Part shown: positions 1 through 8,582 of the stretch, in pieces
Numbering within the stretch: the stretch's first letter is position 1
Layout: every line of letters begins with the position of its first letter
Program-made: the position numbers and the translations under genes
Notes under the pieces: model-generated
Told to the model about the DNA's origin: nothing
What the model saw: the letters and a program-made list of their open reading frames with translations, nothing else
Database searches by the model: none
Assembly (NCBI GenBank): GCA_046293395.1
Contig: JBKBOU010000002.1
Coordinates: 372,001 to 436,000, forward strand
Source of the DNA: CAYNRA01 sp046293395
GTDB lineage: Bacteria; Bacteroidota; Bacteroidia; Cytophagales; Spirosomataceae
Direction of reading: 5' to 3'
Length of the DNA: 64,000 nucleotides

Positions 1-1076
1 ATACAGAATTTGCTTTTTCGCCCAATGGGCATTTTTTACTTTTGGCACTCAAGCGAAAAGAGGGACATGGCGCAAAGGATTTGTACGTTTCACGCCTAAA
101 ACGTGACGGGACTTTCAGCGCACCCATTCATTTGGGAAATAAGGTCAATACCGCCATGGACGAGGGCTCGCCTTTTTTGGCGGCAGATAACCGAACGCTC
201 TTTTTTACATCCGACGGACATGCGGGTTATGGCAGTGGTGATATTTTTTTAACACGACGATTGGATGAAACGTGGGCAAATTGGAGTGAACCTGAAAATC
301 TAGGTCCCGCTATCAACACTCCTCGTTGGGACGGTTACTTCACGATTCCAGCCTCCGGAGATTTTGCGTACATGAGCTCAGAAGAAGAGTCTTTCGGCAA
401 AGAAGACATTTTTCGAATTCGATTATTCGACAGTATCAAGCCAGATCCCGTTGTCTTGATGCATGGGTCTGTTTTTCGAGCGGGGACATTTGATAAAATT
501 CCTGCAACGGTACGTGTCGTTCCTTTATCTGATACTACCTCTCTTTCTTATCAAGCCAAATTCGACCCAGAAACTGGTGATTATAAACTCATTATGCCTG
601 TTGGCAAATCGTACAGGTTGGTGGTAGAAGCAGATGGGTATCATACCAAAAGTGAATTATTTGATACAGAGGAAGACAAAACATACCGCGATGTAGCCCG
701 AAATTTTCAGCTGAATCCATTGCAAATTGACCAAAAAATCATTCTCGAAAGCGTTTATTTTCACCAAAGTGAATATGTACTCAAGGAGGAATCTTTTGCT
801 GAATTAAACCGCATTATTAACCTTCTTCAGAACAATCCGACAATGGAAATTCTTTTGGAGGGGCATACAGATAACCAAGGAGATATGCTTCTCAATACGA
901 AACTTGCTAAAAATCGGGTTGAGGCTGTAAAAACGTATATTTGTGAGAAAGGAGAGATTACAGCTACCCGAGTTCACATCAAATCTTGGGGGCCTGCACG
1001 CCCTATTTATAGCAATGCCTCTGAAGAAAGCAGAAAGAAAAACAGACGTGTAGAGTTTTCCATTGTAAAAATGTGA
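1..1076 (+). CDS. OmpA-family protein with PD40 repeats, 5' partial
   Basis: The reading frame is open from the first bases, so the gene begins upstream of the window; the first start-like codon (TTG at 42) is internal. The visible part has WD40-like PD40 beta-propeller repeats (SPNGHFLLLA, GSPFLAADNRTLFFTSDG, DGYFTIPASGDFAYMSS). A carboxypeptidase-regulatory-like stretch follows, then a C-terminal OmpA domain with the peptidoglycan-binding signature EGHTDNQGD and the terminal NRRVEFSI motif. This architecture is common in Bacteroidota envelope proteins that tie the outer membrane to peptidoglycan. The stop lies about 60 bases before the next gene on the same strand. The family call is firm; the specific role is unknown. 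Confidence 0.9.
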   Translation, partial: TEFAFSPNGHFLLLALKRKEGHGAKDLYVSRLKRDGTFSAPIHLGNKVNTAMDEGSPFLAADNRTLFFTSDGHAGYGSGDIFLTRRLDETWANWSEPENLGPAINTPRWDGYFTIPASGDFAYMSSEEESFGKEDIFRIRLFDSIKPDPVVLMHGSVFRAGTFDKIPATVRVVPLSDTTSLSYQAKFDPETGDYKLIMPVGKSYRLVVEADGYHTKSELFDTEEDKTYRDVARNFQLNPLQIDQKIILESVYFHQSEYVLKEESFAELNRIINLLQNNPTMEILLEGHTDNQGDMLLNTKLAKNRVEAVKTYICEKGEITATRVHIKSWGPARPIYSNASEESRKKNRRVEFSIVKM

Positions 1077-1136
1077 GTAAATTTGAATCTTACAACTGAA
1101 CGTATCTTTCAAAATAGCCCCAATTTGTTCCTTTTT

Positions 1137-2885
1137 ATGACCAAACGCTTCTTTTTCATCTGCCTCCTTCTCATCTTAGCTGCCCTCCCTCGTGTGTGGA
1201 ATCTAGGGAAATACAGCCTTTTTGTAGATGAAAAATATACGTTACTCAATGCGCAAGGCATCTGTGTTGGGGGTAGTAACCAACCAGAATTACAAACAAC
1301 AGGCTATTTTACAAATCAAGATGTTTGGAAAACACGTTCTGCCAAGGATTATTTTGAAGCCGTTGCCCGCTCTGACTTTGGTACGCACATCGTCTATAAC
1401 TACCTCCTCCACGCCTGGACAATCCCGTTCGGCTATTCAGATGCTGCCATGCGTTCGCTCAGTGTTTTACTGGGTTTGGTAGCCATTTTTCTTGTTTATT
1501 ATTTGGTAAACAACTTTCTGAAAAATACCTATATCGCCTATTTCGCTGCATTTCTAGTCGCTTTTGACCCACTTATGGTCACGCTTAATCGCATTGCACG
1601 CTCCTATTCGCTTTCTTTTGTTTTACTACTTCTTGCGACACTCATTTTTTTGAAAATCACTGAAAAAGAACAAATAGACAAACGCAAAATTGGCTTAATT
1701 GCACTCTATACGCTGCTCGTTACACTGTCTATCCTCAACCATTATCTGAATTTCTTGCTCCCACTCGTTCATGGTATTTTGTTCCTAAGTATGAACAGAA
1801 ATCCAAAAGAATGGGGACTTATGGCAGTGGCAGCTGCTACAGTTTCCGGAGTTTTACTTTGGTGGATTCAAGCAGGCGGCGGACAATATTCCTTGAAATT
1901 CCTAGCAGATAAGAACGCCTTGCATTACCAGTTATCTCAACTTCCTCCAGAGAAAAACCCAATGCGTGGAACTGCAGACCCAAGCACGTTTCAACATGTT
2001 TTCAGTAAAGCAACCGGTTTATTTTTTGATTTATCCATCATTGGAAATCATCTATTTGAATTTCTGAAAGGAGTAAAGAATGTATTCATTAGCTTCTCCA
2101 TCGGACTCATTTTAACCTTTTTTGCACTTCAGAAGCTCCAATTTTCCAAGTTTATTCATCTTTCCTTTTTCGTCGGAACTTTACTACTGGGAAGCTTTTT
2201 CTTTATCGGCCCTTTTTATAAACTGTTTTTTTCTAGCACCTTTTTTCTTTTTCTACTTCTTGCCGTACAAACATTTTATCAGAGGTATCAACAGGGCACA
2301 CAGACCTCAAAATACTTTTTGGCAATTGTAGCTTTGTCTGTGTTACTCCCTTGGTTATATATTATTTTCGATGCCTTCAAAAGCGGACACACAACCGCGT
2401 TGTCGCAGCGTTACATCGGTTTTTCATCGCCTTTTATGGCCATATTTATCTCATTTGCCTATCTAAAATACAGACATAATCCCAAATGGATACAGTTGAT
2501 AGGAATTAGTTTACTACTTTATCAAGGCATACAAACTTACCGAGATATTCAATCCATTGTTTTAGATACATCCCCGAAATACACTTTTTTCAGTGAACCA
2601 CGTATCCCGAATCCGTACATGCAAATCGCAGAACAGGTAAATAATCTATATGAGACAGGCGATACCTTGCTAATTCCAAACAGAAATGACGGTTTATACG
2701 CTGGATTTATCTCGGAAGATGCCCTTAAAATTGAGGATGCACAGTATGTGAATATGTATCTATCCAAAAATAAAACCATTATTCAACGAATTAACCTCAC
2801 CGAACCTGACTTATTTATACTGAAGAAATCCGATGGAAATCAACAGATTTTATTTGATTTCGAGGGGAGAAAATACCGCTATTAA
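1137..2885 (+). CDS. GT-C fold glycosyltransferase (GT39/ArnT-like), membrane
   Basis: This 582-residue polytopic membrane protein has an N-terminal hydrophobic segment followed by FVDEKYTL, the position of the catalytic acidic pair in the first extracytoplasmic loop of GT-C enzymes. It also has an RIARSYSLSF segment typical of the PMT/GT39 group. About ten further hydrophobic helices and a soluble C-terminal domain follow. The ATG at 1137 is preferred over the TTG at 1083 because it begins directly at the first membrane segment. It is followed after two bases by a GT2 gene, so the two are probably co-transcribed. It probably transfers a sugar from a polyprenyl-phosphate donor on the periplasmic face; the acceptor is unknown. 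Confidence 0.75.
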   Translation: MTKRFFFICLLLILAALPRVWNLGKYSLFVDEKYTLLNAQGICVGGSNQPELQTTGYFTNQDVWKTRSAKDYFEAVARSDFGTHIVYNYLLHAWTIPFGYSDAAMRSLSVLLGLVAIFLVYYLVNNFLKNTYIAYFAAFLVAFDPLMVTLNRIARSYSLSFVLLLLATLIFLKITEKEQIDKRKIGLIALYTLLVTLSILNHYLNFLLPLVHGILFLSMNRNPKEWGLMAVAAATVSGVLLWWIQAGGGQYSLKFLADKNALHYQLSQLPPEKNPMRGTADPSTFQHVFSKATGLFFDLSIIGNHLFEFLKGVKNVFISFSIGLILTFFALQKLQFSKFIHLSFFVGTLLLGSFFFIGPFYKLFFSSTFFLFLLLAVQTFYQRYQQGTQTSKYFLAIVALSVLLPWLYIIFDAFKSGHTTALSQRYIGFSSPFMAIFISFAYLKYRHNPKWIQLIGISLLLYQGIQTYRDIQSIVLDTSPKYTFFSEPRIPNPYMQIAEQVNNLYETGDTLLIPNRNDGLYAGFISEDALKIEDAQYVNMYLSKNKTIIQRINLTEPDLFILKKSDGNQQILFDFEGRKYRY

Positions 2886-2887
2886 TC

Positions 2888-3841
2888 ATGTCTGGAATAA
2901 AAAAAATACGCATTGTCACACCGCTATTCAACGATTGGGAAGCTCTGAATCTTCTTCTTGCCCGAACAGCGGATATTTTTAAAGACCTGCCGTTTCAACT
3001 ACATTTCATTGTAGTCAATGACCGTTCGTCTATTTCTACACCCCGTTTGGTGGTTCCGTCAGGGATAAAAGTAGAAATCATTCATCTGATTCGAAATATT
3101 GGGCATCAACGCGCGATTGCCGTCGGACTTTCACATCTAGCACAATCCTCAAATTATGACTACGCCGTTGTCATGGACTCTGACGGGGAGGATAAGCCGG
3201 AGGATATTCTGTCATTAATTGAAAAAGCGAAGTCTGAAGGCGAAAAAATCATCTTTGCCGAGCGTCAAAAAAGGTCAGAAAGCTTTTCATTTAAAGCATT
3301 TTATCTGGTGTATAAACTCATTTTTAAAATACTGACAGGACGAGTTATTTCCTTCGGAAACTTCAGCCTCATCCCCCAATCTATGGTAAAAAGAATCGCT
3401 TTTTTGTCAGAAATTTGGAATAATTATCCAGGAGGAGTTATTCGTTCAAGACTGCCTTTTTCGTCTGTTCCGATCAATCGCGGTACACGCTTAGCGGGGG
3501 AATCACGCATGAACTTCGTCTCACTTATTTTACATGGGATGAGTACGATTTCTGTCTTTCTTGATACGACTGCCGTTCGTATTTTACTGTTTGTCAGTAT
3601 CATGATTAGCTGCTCTTTTATTGGCTCTATCGTTGTTCTTTACCTCAAATTTATTGCGATGGCGGCAACGCCAGGCTGGGCTTCTTCCTTGATTTTAGCC
3701 TTTTTCATCATCTTTTTACAAGGCTTTTTCATTTCCTTGTTTATTCTTTTCATGGTTCTGAATACCCGAACCAACAATAATTTCATCCCGTTAAAAGGAT
3801 ATGAAATGTTTATTGAACACATTGAATACCTCAACTCATGA
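2888..3841 (+). CDS. Glycosyltransferase family 2, DPM/GtrB-like
   Basis: The protein has 317 residues with a GT-A domain: a nucleotide-binding start (RIVTPLFNDWEAL, VVNDRSS) and the metal-binding acidic region VVMDSDGEDKPEDI, as in dolichyl/undecaprenyl-phosphate sugar synthases. Two C-terminal transmembrane helices follow (about residues 228-255 and 265-290). Enzymes of this type charge undecaprenyl phosphate with a sugar on the cytoplasmic side. That would supply the donor for the GT-C enzymes encoded on either side, and this supply role is inferred from context. Its stop overlaps the next start by four bases (ATGA), which indicates translational coupling. Confidence 0.85.
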   Translation: MSGIKKIRIVTPLFNDWEALNLLLARTADIFKDLPFQLHFIVVNDRSSISTPRLVVPSGIKVEIIHLIRNIGHQRAIAVGLSHLAQSSNYDYAVVMDSDGEDKPEDILSLIEKAKSEGEKIIFAERQKRSESFSFKAFYLVYKLIFKILTGRVISFGNFSLIPQSMVKRIAFLSEIWNNYPGGVIRSRLPFSSVPINRGTRLAGESRMNFVSLILHGMSTISVFLDTTAVRILLFVSIMISCSFIGSIVVLYLKFIAMAATPGWASSLILAFFIIFLQGFFISLFILFMVLNTRTNNNFIPLKGYEMFIEHIEYLNS

Positions 3842-5544
3842 AAAAACAGCTCTACCTCTATTTACCGTATATCTGGTATAGTTTAGCCCTTTTTCCTCTT
3901 CTTTCACTTGGTATTTTTTTTGAAAAATACGCCATCAATGTCCCTCATTGGGATGACCACGCCCTCAAGGCATTTGTCCTATTTTGGGAAGAATCAAACT
4001 CTATTTGGCAAAATCTTGAAAAACTTTTCAGCCAACACAACGAGCATAGAATCGTCTTTACACGGTTAATCACTTTCTTTATCTATATTTTCAAGGGAAC
4101 TATCGACTACAAATCCATGATGATTGTAGGGAACCTTACCTTACTCGGCACGTATTTCGTCTGGTATAAATCAACGATGGGATTATCCGAAATTCGACCT
4201 ATCCTCCTCGCCGTGGGTTCTCTCCTCTTATTCACTTTTGGGCTTTACGAAAATTTTTACTGGGGAATGGCTTCTCTCCAAAACTTTGGCGTTATCTTTT
4301 TTGCTTTTCTTTCGTTTTTCCTATTCTCCTTCCAAAAAGTCAGTCCGTCAACAAAGAAACCTACGCAAGACATTTACTTTATTCTCGCACTTTTCTTTGC
4401 GTTTTCAGCTGTATTTACAAGCGGGAATGGTCTTATTGTGCCCGTTATCGGACTACTCATTTTGCTTTTTCAACAAAGGTTCAGACATCTCGCCATCGCT
4501 GCGGGCATTGCCTTTGTTATTTTCTTCTTTTATTGGCTCACTTTTGAAAGCCGCACCGACCTAAACCAGTCTATTCCAGACAAATCACTGCGCGATATTC
4601 TCTACCGCACGCTGCTTCTTTCAGGTTCTCTGACAGATACCTTGGAGATATTTCCCCAAATCCGGAATGGCATAAGTATTCTCGTTGGCGCAATTGCCTT
4701 GCTCATAGCAGTATTTTTCTGTTTGCGACTCCCCTACCAAGCACTTCTACAAAAATACAAACCCATTCCACCGGCTTACCTTCTACTTGCTGCCATGGCG
4801 TTGTTCGTCATGGGTACAATCCTCGGAACCGTTCTCGCCCGATTTGCTTATGACAGTTCCATCTTATTTACCAGCAAATACAAGATATATTCGAATCTAC
4901 TCGTACTTATTTCTGGGACAATGCTGCTTCATCTTTTGCCCATACAATTCCGTGAAAAAACAGCTTTTACGCTTGTTGCATTGGCGGTTCTTACGTACGT
5001 CAATAGTTACATCGCCGACAAACGTTTTCATCTTTATACATACCAAGACCGCATGGTTGAGCTAGGGAATTTATCCCGCGATAAAAATGCGACAACTATT
5101 TCTCCTCTTCTGCAACGCATTTATAAACGTCCAAATTTATGGATTAATCAACGGCTTCATTTCGGGAATGCCCCTGTTTATTCCCAATGGATTGATTCTG
5201 TGCAAATTAACCCTGAAACTGTTCAATATTTTGAGTTTGGGGATAGCCTGTATGATACGCCTGAAGGGCAATTTGACGCTGCCTTTTTAGTACTCCGCTC
5301 CGACAGTATCCTTCGCCTTTTCCCGATGTATCGCGCCGTTCACCCCAACCCTGTGAAGCGTATTTTCTCGCATTGGTCGAGCTCACTTTCTGCGGAAGTC
5401 AGTCGAGTCAATTTCCCGTCTGGCATTTACGAAGCCTATGTTTTGTTAAAAGATGGGCACGAAGAAAAACTGCTCAATACACAAAAAACCATCCGGATTA
5501 TGGGTATTCGCAAACCCGAAGAATACGCCACCAAAAACTGGTAA
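3838..5544 (+). CDS. Polytopic membrane protein, probably GT-C-like
   Basis: This 568-residue protein has about ten to eleven hydrophobic helices and a soluble tail of about 150 residues. After the first helix comes NVPHWDDHALKAFV, with an acidic WDD pair where GT-C glycosyltransferases carry their catalytic aspartates, and then a HNEHR segment. I do not recognise a named family. Its coupling to the GT2 gene by a four-base overlap, and the GT39-like gene further upstream, suggest a second lipid-linked sugar transferase or a polymer assembly protein. Function is inferred only from topology and neighbours. Confidence 0.65.
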   Translation: MKKQLYLYLPYIWYSLALFPLLSLGIFFEKYAINVPHWDDHALKAFVLFWEESNSIWQNLEKLFSQHNEHRIVFTRLITFFIYIFKGTIDYKSMMIVGNLTLLGTYFVWYKSTMGLSEIRPILLAVGSLLLFTFGLYENFYWGMASLQNFGVIFFAFLSFFLFSFQKVSPSTKKPTQDIYFILALFFAFSAVFTSGNGLIVPVIGLLILLFQQRFRHLAIAAGIAFVIFFFYWLTFESRTDLNQSIPDKSLRDILYRTLLLSGSLTDTLEIFPQIRNGISILVGAIALLIAVFFCLRLPYQALLQKYKPIPPAYLLLAAMALFVMGTILGTVLARFAYDSSILFTSKYKIYSNLLVLISGTMLLHLLPIQFREKTAFTLVALAVLTYVNSYIADKRFHLYTYQDRMVELGNLSRDKNATTISPLLQRIYKRPNLWINQRLHFGNAPVYSQWIDSVQINPETVQYFEFGDSLYDTPEGQFDAAFLVLRSDSILRLFPMYRAVHPNPVKRIFSHWSSSLSAEVSRVNFPSGIYEAYVLLKDGHEEKLLNTQKTIRIMGIRKPEEYATKNW

Positions 5545-5550
5545 ATACAC

Positions 5551-6675
5551 ATGTCATTATCTTATATAAAGCCCCTAGATGGGATTCGTTTTCTTGCCGT
5601 TACACTTGTTTTACTTGACCACTGGTCGGGGGATAAAATGGGATTTCCTGCTGGGTATTTAGGTGTTTGTCTTTTTTTTGTTTTGAGCGGATTTCTTATC
5701 ACGCGCATTTTACTTCAGGCAAAACACAAAGATGACCAAAAAGGTGTTTCTCATACGGCATCCATCAAACGCTTTTTTATTCGTCGAACGATTCGCATTT
5801 TTCCGCTTTACTACGTCACTCTTTTGTTTCTCTACGTAGCGGATGTTCCGCCGATTCGTGAAAAAATCCTGTGGCTTATTTCCTACTCTGCCAATATATA
5901 TATGGCTTTGAACGCCACTTGGCTGGGTAGCTCAGACCACCTTTGGTCTTTGGCTGTAGAAGAACAATTTTATCTCTTTTTCCCGTTCTTAATTTTCTTT
6001 TTACCATTCACACGACTTTCGCGGCTTTTTCCCGTCCTAATTGCCTTTTCTGTTGCGTTACGTGCCTACTTTTTTTACACAAATGCTTCCTGGATTGTCC
6101 CGTATGTGCTTGTTTTTACCTGCCTAGATGCCTTCGGATTGGGCGCTTGGCTTGCTTGGTTGCAATGGACAAAAAACCAGCAAGCTGAAAAAATCTTTTC
6201 TTCCGTTTATACGCTTCTGATTAGTTTACTCGCCTACGTCGGCTTGCTAATTTTTGAAAAATACAGCCAGCTAGAACCACATAATGAACTGATTGTCATC
6301 TGGTTACGTCTTTTTGAATCCATTTTATCTGTGAGCTTGATAGGCTATGTTTCTTGGGGAATACCTAAAAAATCAACTTCTTTCGCCTCTATTTTAGAGA
6401 AGTTTTTGCTATTTCCTTTGTTCGTTTACATTGGTAAAGTAAGTTATGGAATTTATATTTTCCACAATTTCGTTTACAATACATACCATACACCCGCGAG
6501 CCACCCAACAGCGCGGCTTCTTGGGCATATTCATCAAGTTCTGCCGTGGTTTCAGTCGTCTTGGCTCTTTTCTTTTGTCTTATTTTATGCCATTACGCTG
6601 CTTTTAGCAAGTGTTTCTTGGTATTTATTCGAAAAACCAATCAACCGTTGGAAAGATAGATTTACCTACGAATAA
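5551..6675 (+). CDS. Acyltransferase 3 family protein (OafA-like)
   Basis: The protein has 374 residues and about ten membrane helices. It opens with SYIKPLDGIRFLAVTLVLLDHW, which contains the conserved early His, and continues with GVCLFFVLSGFLITRILL and the FIRRTIRIFPLYY arginine-rich motif of the Acyl_transf_3 family. These enzymes O-acylate surface sugars or lipids at the membrane. It starts six bases after the preceding gene and ends the forward cluster, overlapping the convergent glycosyltransferase gene by ten bases. A role in acetylating the glycan made by this cluster is likely but inferred. Confidence 0.88.
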   Translation: MSLSYIKPLDGIRFLAVTLVLLDHWSGDKMGFPAGYLGVCLFFVLSGFLITRILLQAKHKDDQKGVSHTASIKRFFIRRTIRIFPLYYVTLLFLYVADVPPIREKILWLISYSANIYMALNATWLGSSDHLWSLAVEEQFYLFFPFLIFFLPFTRLSRLFPVLIAFSVALRAYFFYTNASWIVPYVLVFTCLDAFGLGAWLAWLQWTKNQQAEKIFSSVYTLLISLLAYVGLLIFEKYSQLEPHNELIVIWLRLFESILSVSLIGYVSWGIPKKSTSFASILEKFLLFPLFVYIGKVSYGIYIFHNFVYNTYHTPASHPTARLLGHIHQVLPWFQSSWLFSFVLFYAITLLLASVSWYLFEKPINRWKDRFTYE

Positions 6676-7670
6676 ACGCGGTCTTTCCATTCTACTTTTG
6701 TCGGTAAAAGCAAATTGACTCCTTGTAAAAACCAACCAATACAGAGATAAAACGGAAATAAAAAGACAAAAGGCAAATATCCCCAAAGACGTAATAAGCT
6801 AATTTCTACACTTGTTAGAAACGTATGAAAAAGAAAATAGCCAAGCATAAATTGACTCGTTTCCTTGGGAAAAAAGAATCCACAAATCAATAAAATCGGG
6901 AAAAGTAAAATCTGAAGACTTGCTGGAATCAATAGGAGGGTTTTTGTTGACAAAGCCCCTTGAAGCCAACGTTTTCTCTGTTTGAAAAAATGAGTAGGTG
7001 GCTGTGTAAATGCTAAAATATCCTGATGAAACAAATGGGCAAACGCAAATCCTTTGGTAACAATGGCTCTGTATAACGCGTAATCCTCTACAATAGAAAA
7101 ACCAATTTGGGTATAACCACCGGCAGCCTCCCAGGCTTTTCGGGTCACAGCCATATTGTTTCCCATGCCTGTACTCGGGATTTGTACGCGCCCCAACACG
7201 TGCATCACAGATAAAACAGACAGCCATTCCAAGCCTTGTAATGCACTAAAAATAGATGTACTTTTCACGACCGACATGCCTACCACCACACCTATTTCCG
7301 GTTTTTTAAATCCAGCCAACATGCCTTTCACCCATTGGTTAGGTAACTGCATGTCAGCATCCGTAAAGAAGAAATAGTCGCCAGTAGCTTTCTGGGCTAG
7401 AAACTCCAAAATTCGGGCTTTCCCTTGCAAAGGAGAAGATTCCTTTTCATCGATTCGTACATAAAAAAAAGCAGGTTTATCTTCTATAAATGGAAGAATA
7501 ACCTGCTCCATACCGTCCGTTGAATGATCATCTCCTATCCAGATTTCAAGTTTTTCGGTGGGATACTCCAAGGAAGCAAGCGAATGTAGAACGTCCAAAA
7601 TAAATGATTTTTCATTTCTTGCTGCCAACAAAATACTTACTTTCGGGAGAGAATCGGGCGTAATTTTCAT
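6666..7670 (-). CDS. Membrane glycosyltransferase family 2
   Basis: This 334-residue GT2 enzyme has VSILLAARNEKSFILDVLHSL at the N-terminus, then GDDHSTDG, FFTDADMQL and the QRKRW motif (QxxRW class) found in processive or membrane GT2 enzymes. Two or three C-terminal membrane helices follow. The start overlaps the stop of the upstream small membrane protein gene by four bases, so they are probably one transcript. The 3' end overlaps the convergent acyltransferase gene by ten bases. The substrate is not predictable. Confidence 0.85.
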   Translation of the reverse strand: MKITPDSLPKVSILLAARNEKSFILDVLHSLASLEYPTEKLEIWIGDDHSTDGMEQVILPFIEDKPAFFYVRIDEKESSPLQGKARILEFLAQKATGDYFFFTDADMQLPNQWVKGMLAGFKKPEIGVVVGMSVVKSTSIFSALQGLEWLSVLSVMHVLGRVQIPSTGMGNNMAVTRKAWEAAGGYTQIGFSIVEDYALYRAIVTKGFAFAHLFHQDILAFTQPPTHFFKQRKRWLQGALSTKTLLLIPASLQILLFPILLICGFFFPKETSQFMLGYFLFHTFLTSVEISLLRLWGYLPFVFLFPFYLCIGWFLQGVNLLLPTKVEWKDRVYS

Positions 7671-8164
7671 TCTTTATTCCCTTCAAAATCCAACATATAT
7701 TTTTGTTGTGAGCGGTAAATGAAGGCAAGAATTGTACTTCCAATCAATGAAAAAACACCTTGAGCAATAGCTAAAATACCGCTAAATGCAACAAACGGAG
7801 CCAAAACACTGATACCGAGTCCGGCAAGGTAAAACCAAAAACCTTTGCCATTCAGCCCCCACATCATGGCAGCGCCCGCAATACAAAGCAAGGAAGTCAG
7901 CATAGCGGAAATAGTCATGGTTTTTACGGCGGAAACCGTCCATTGAGACTCAAACGAATCCATGATTGCCGTAAAACTTTCCTCTTGCTCCGAGTCCAAA
8001 TCCTGATTTTGTTCCTCTATCACATCGCGTACTTGCTCAAAAATAAGCAAGCCTTGCTCTACCTGTGCTTCCGGATTAGAAAATTGTTCAAACGAGGTAA
8101 AAAGCTGAAAACCGCTGTTTATAAAGGTCAAAACGCATAAAATCGTCAAGGTAATCGGGCGCAT
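7667..8164 (-). CDS. Small four-helix membrane protein of unknown function
   Basis: The protein has 165 residues. It has one N-terminal helix, a Glu/Gln-rich extramembrane segment at about residues 25-70 (QVEQGLLIFEQVRDVIEEQNQ), then three hydrophobic helices. I do not recognise a family. It is translationally coupled (ATGA overlap) to the downstream GT2 gene, so it may be an accessory of that enzyme. It is the last conserved-looking gene before the accessory island. Confidence 0.7.
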   Translation of the reverse strand: MRPITLTILCVLTFINSGFQLFTSFEQFSNPEAQVEQGLLIFEQVRDVIEEQNQDLDSEQEESFTAIMDSFESQWTVSAVKTMTISAMLTSLLCIAGAAMMWGLNGKGFWFYLAGLGISVLAPFVAFSGILAIAQGVFSLIGSTILAFIYRSQQKYMLDFEGNKE

Positions 8165-8297
8165 ACGTTGGTATAATTTAGAAAGTAAATGTGATTATTT
8201 GTTTGATCAAAATATCTTTAAATTCAAAAGGAAAAGATATTCGTTGGCAAAGTTACATCTCGCATTCGTAGGAACAAAAAGATAGTTTGCATTATCT

Positions 8298-8575
8298 CTT
8301 CCCCCAAAATAGCTACGATAATTGATGAACTTTTTCATCATCGCTGGTACTTCCAGCGGCATTGAACGGGCAATAGCCGAAGTTTTATTGGAAAACGAAC
8401 ACACTGTTTTTTCGCCATCTCGTACGTCATCTCCTAAATTAGACATCTTTGCGGAACGCCTGCAACACATTTCTACGGATATGACAGAAACTGAAAAATC
8501 AACCCAAATCAAAGGAATTATTTGAGGTAAAATTAGGTGAATAATAGATTAATTATTGTAGCTAAGTAAGGGAAG
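8298..8575. repeat. Element bounded by inverted copies of a dispersed repeat
   Basis: The left end (8298-8323) reads CTTCCCCC then AAAATAGCTACGATAATT. The right end (8551-8575) is a diverged reverse complement (AATTATTGTAGCTAAGTAAG then GGAAG). The interior is the SDR/MFS chimera described separately. The last 58 bases of coding plus flank (8506-8563) match 42715-42772 on the other strand at all but two positions, by eye. The arrangement is MITE-like, but no transposase or clear target duplication was seen. Confidence 0.55.
8325..8545 (+). pseudogene. Decayed SDR N-terminus fused to an MFS C-terminal tail, copy A
   Basis: The frame reads NFFIIAGTSSGIERAIAEV, a short-chain dehydrogenase Rossmann start in which the last glycine of TGxxxGxG is Glu. 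After about 50 residues the sequence passes into the coding end of an MFS transporter like the one at 42734-43987 (KSKELFEVKLGE). One extra A near 8494-8498 shifts the frame, so the natural translation ends in QIKGII. Compared with copy B at 22692-22878, copy A keeps 24 bases that copy B lacks. A full SDR is about 240 residues, so this is a fragment. Confidence 0.7.
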
Positions 8576-8582
8576 AGTAAAG

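Noticed and set aside
1083..1136. TTG start for the GT-C gene
   Set aside because: It adds 18 residues unlike the family before the first membrane helix; the ATG at 1137 is preferred.
8207..8512. Minus-strand frame opposite the SDR fragment
   Set aside because: It is the antisense of the recognisable SDR/MFS chimera and has no protein-like features of its own.
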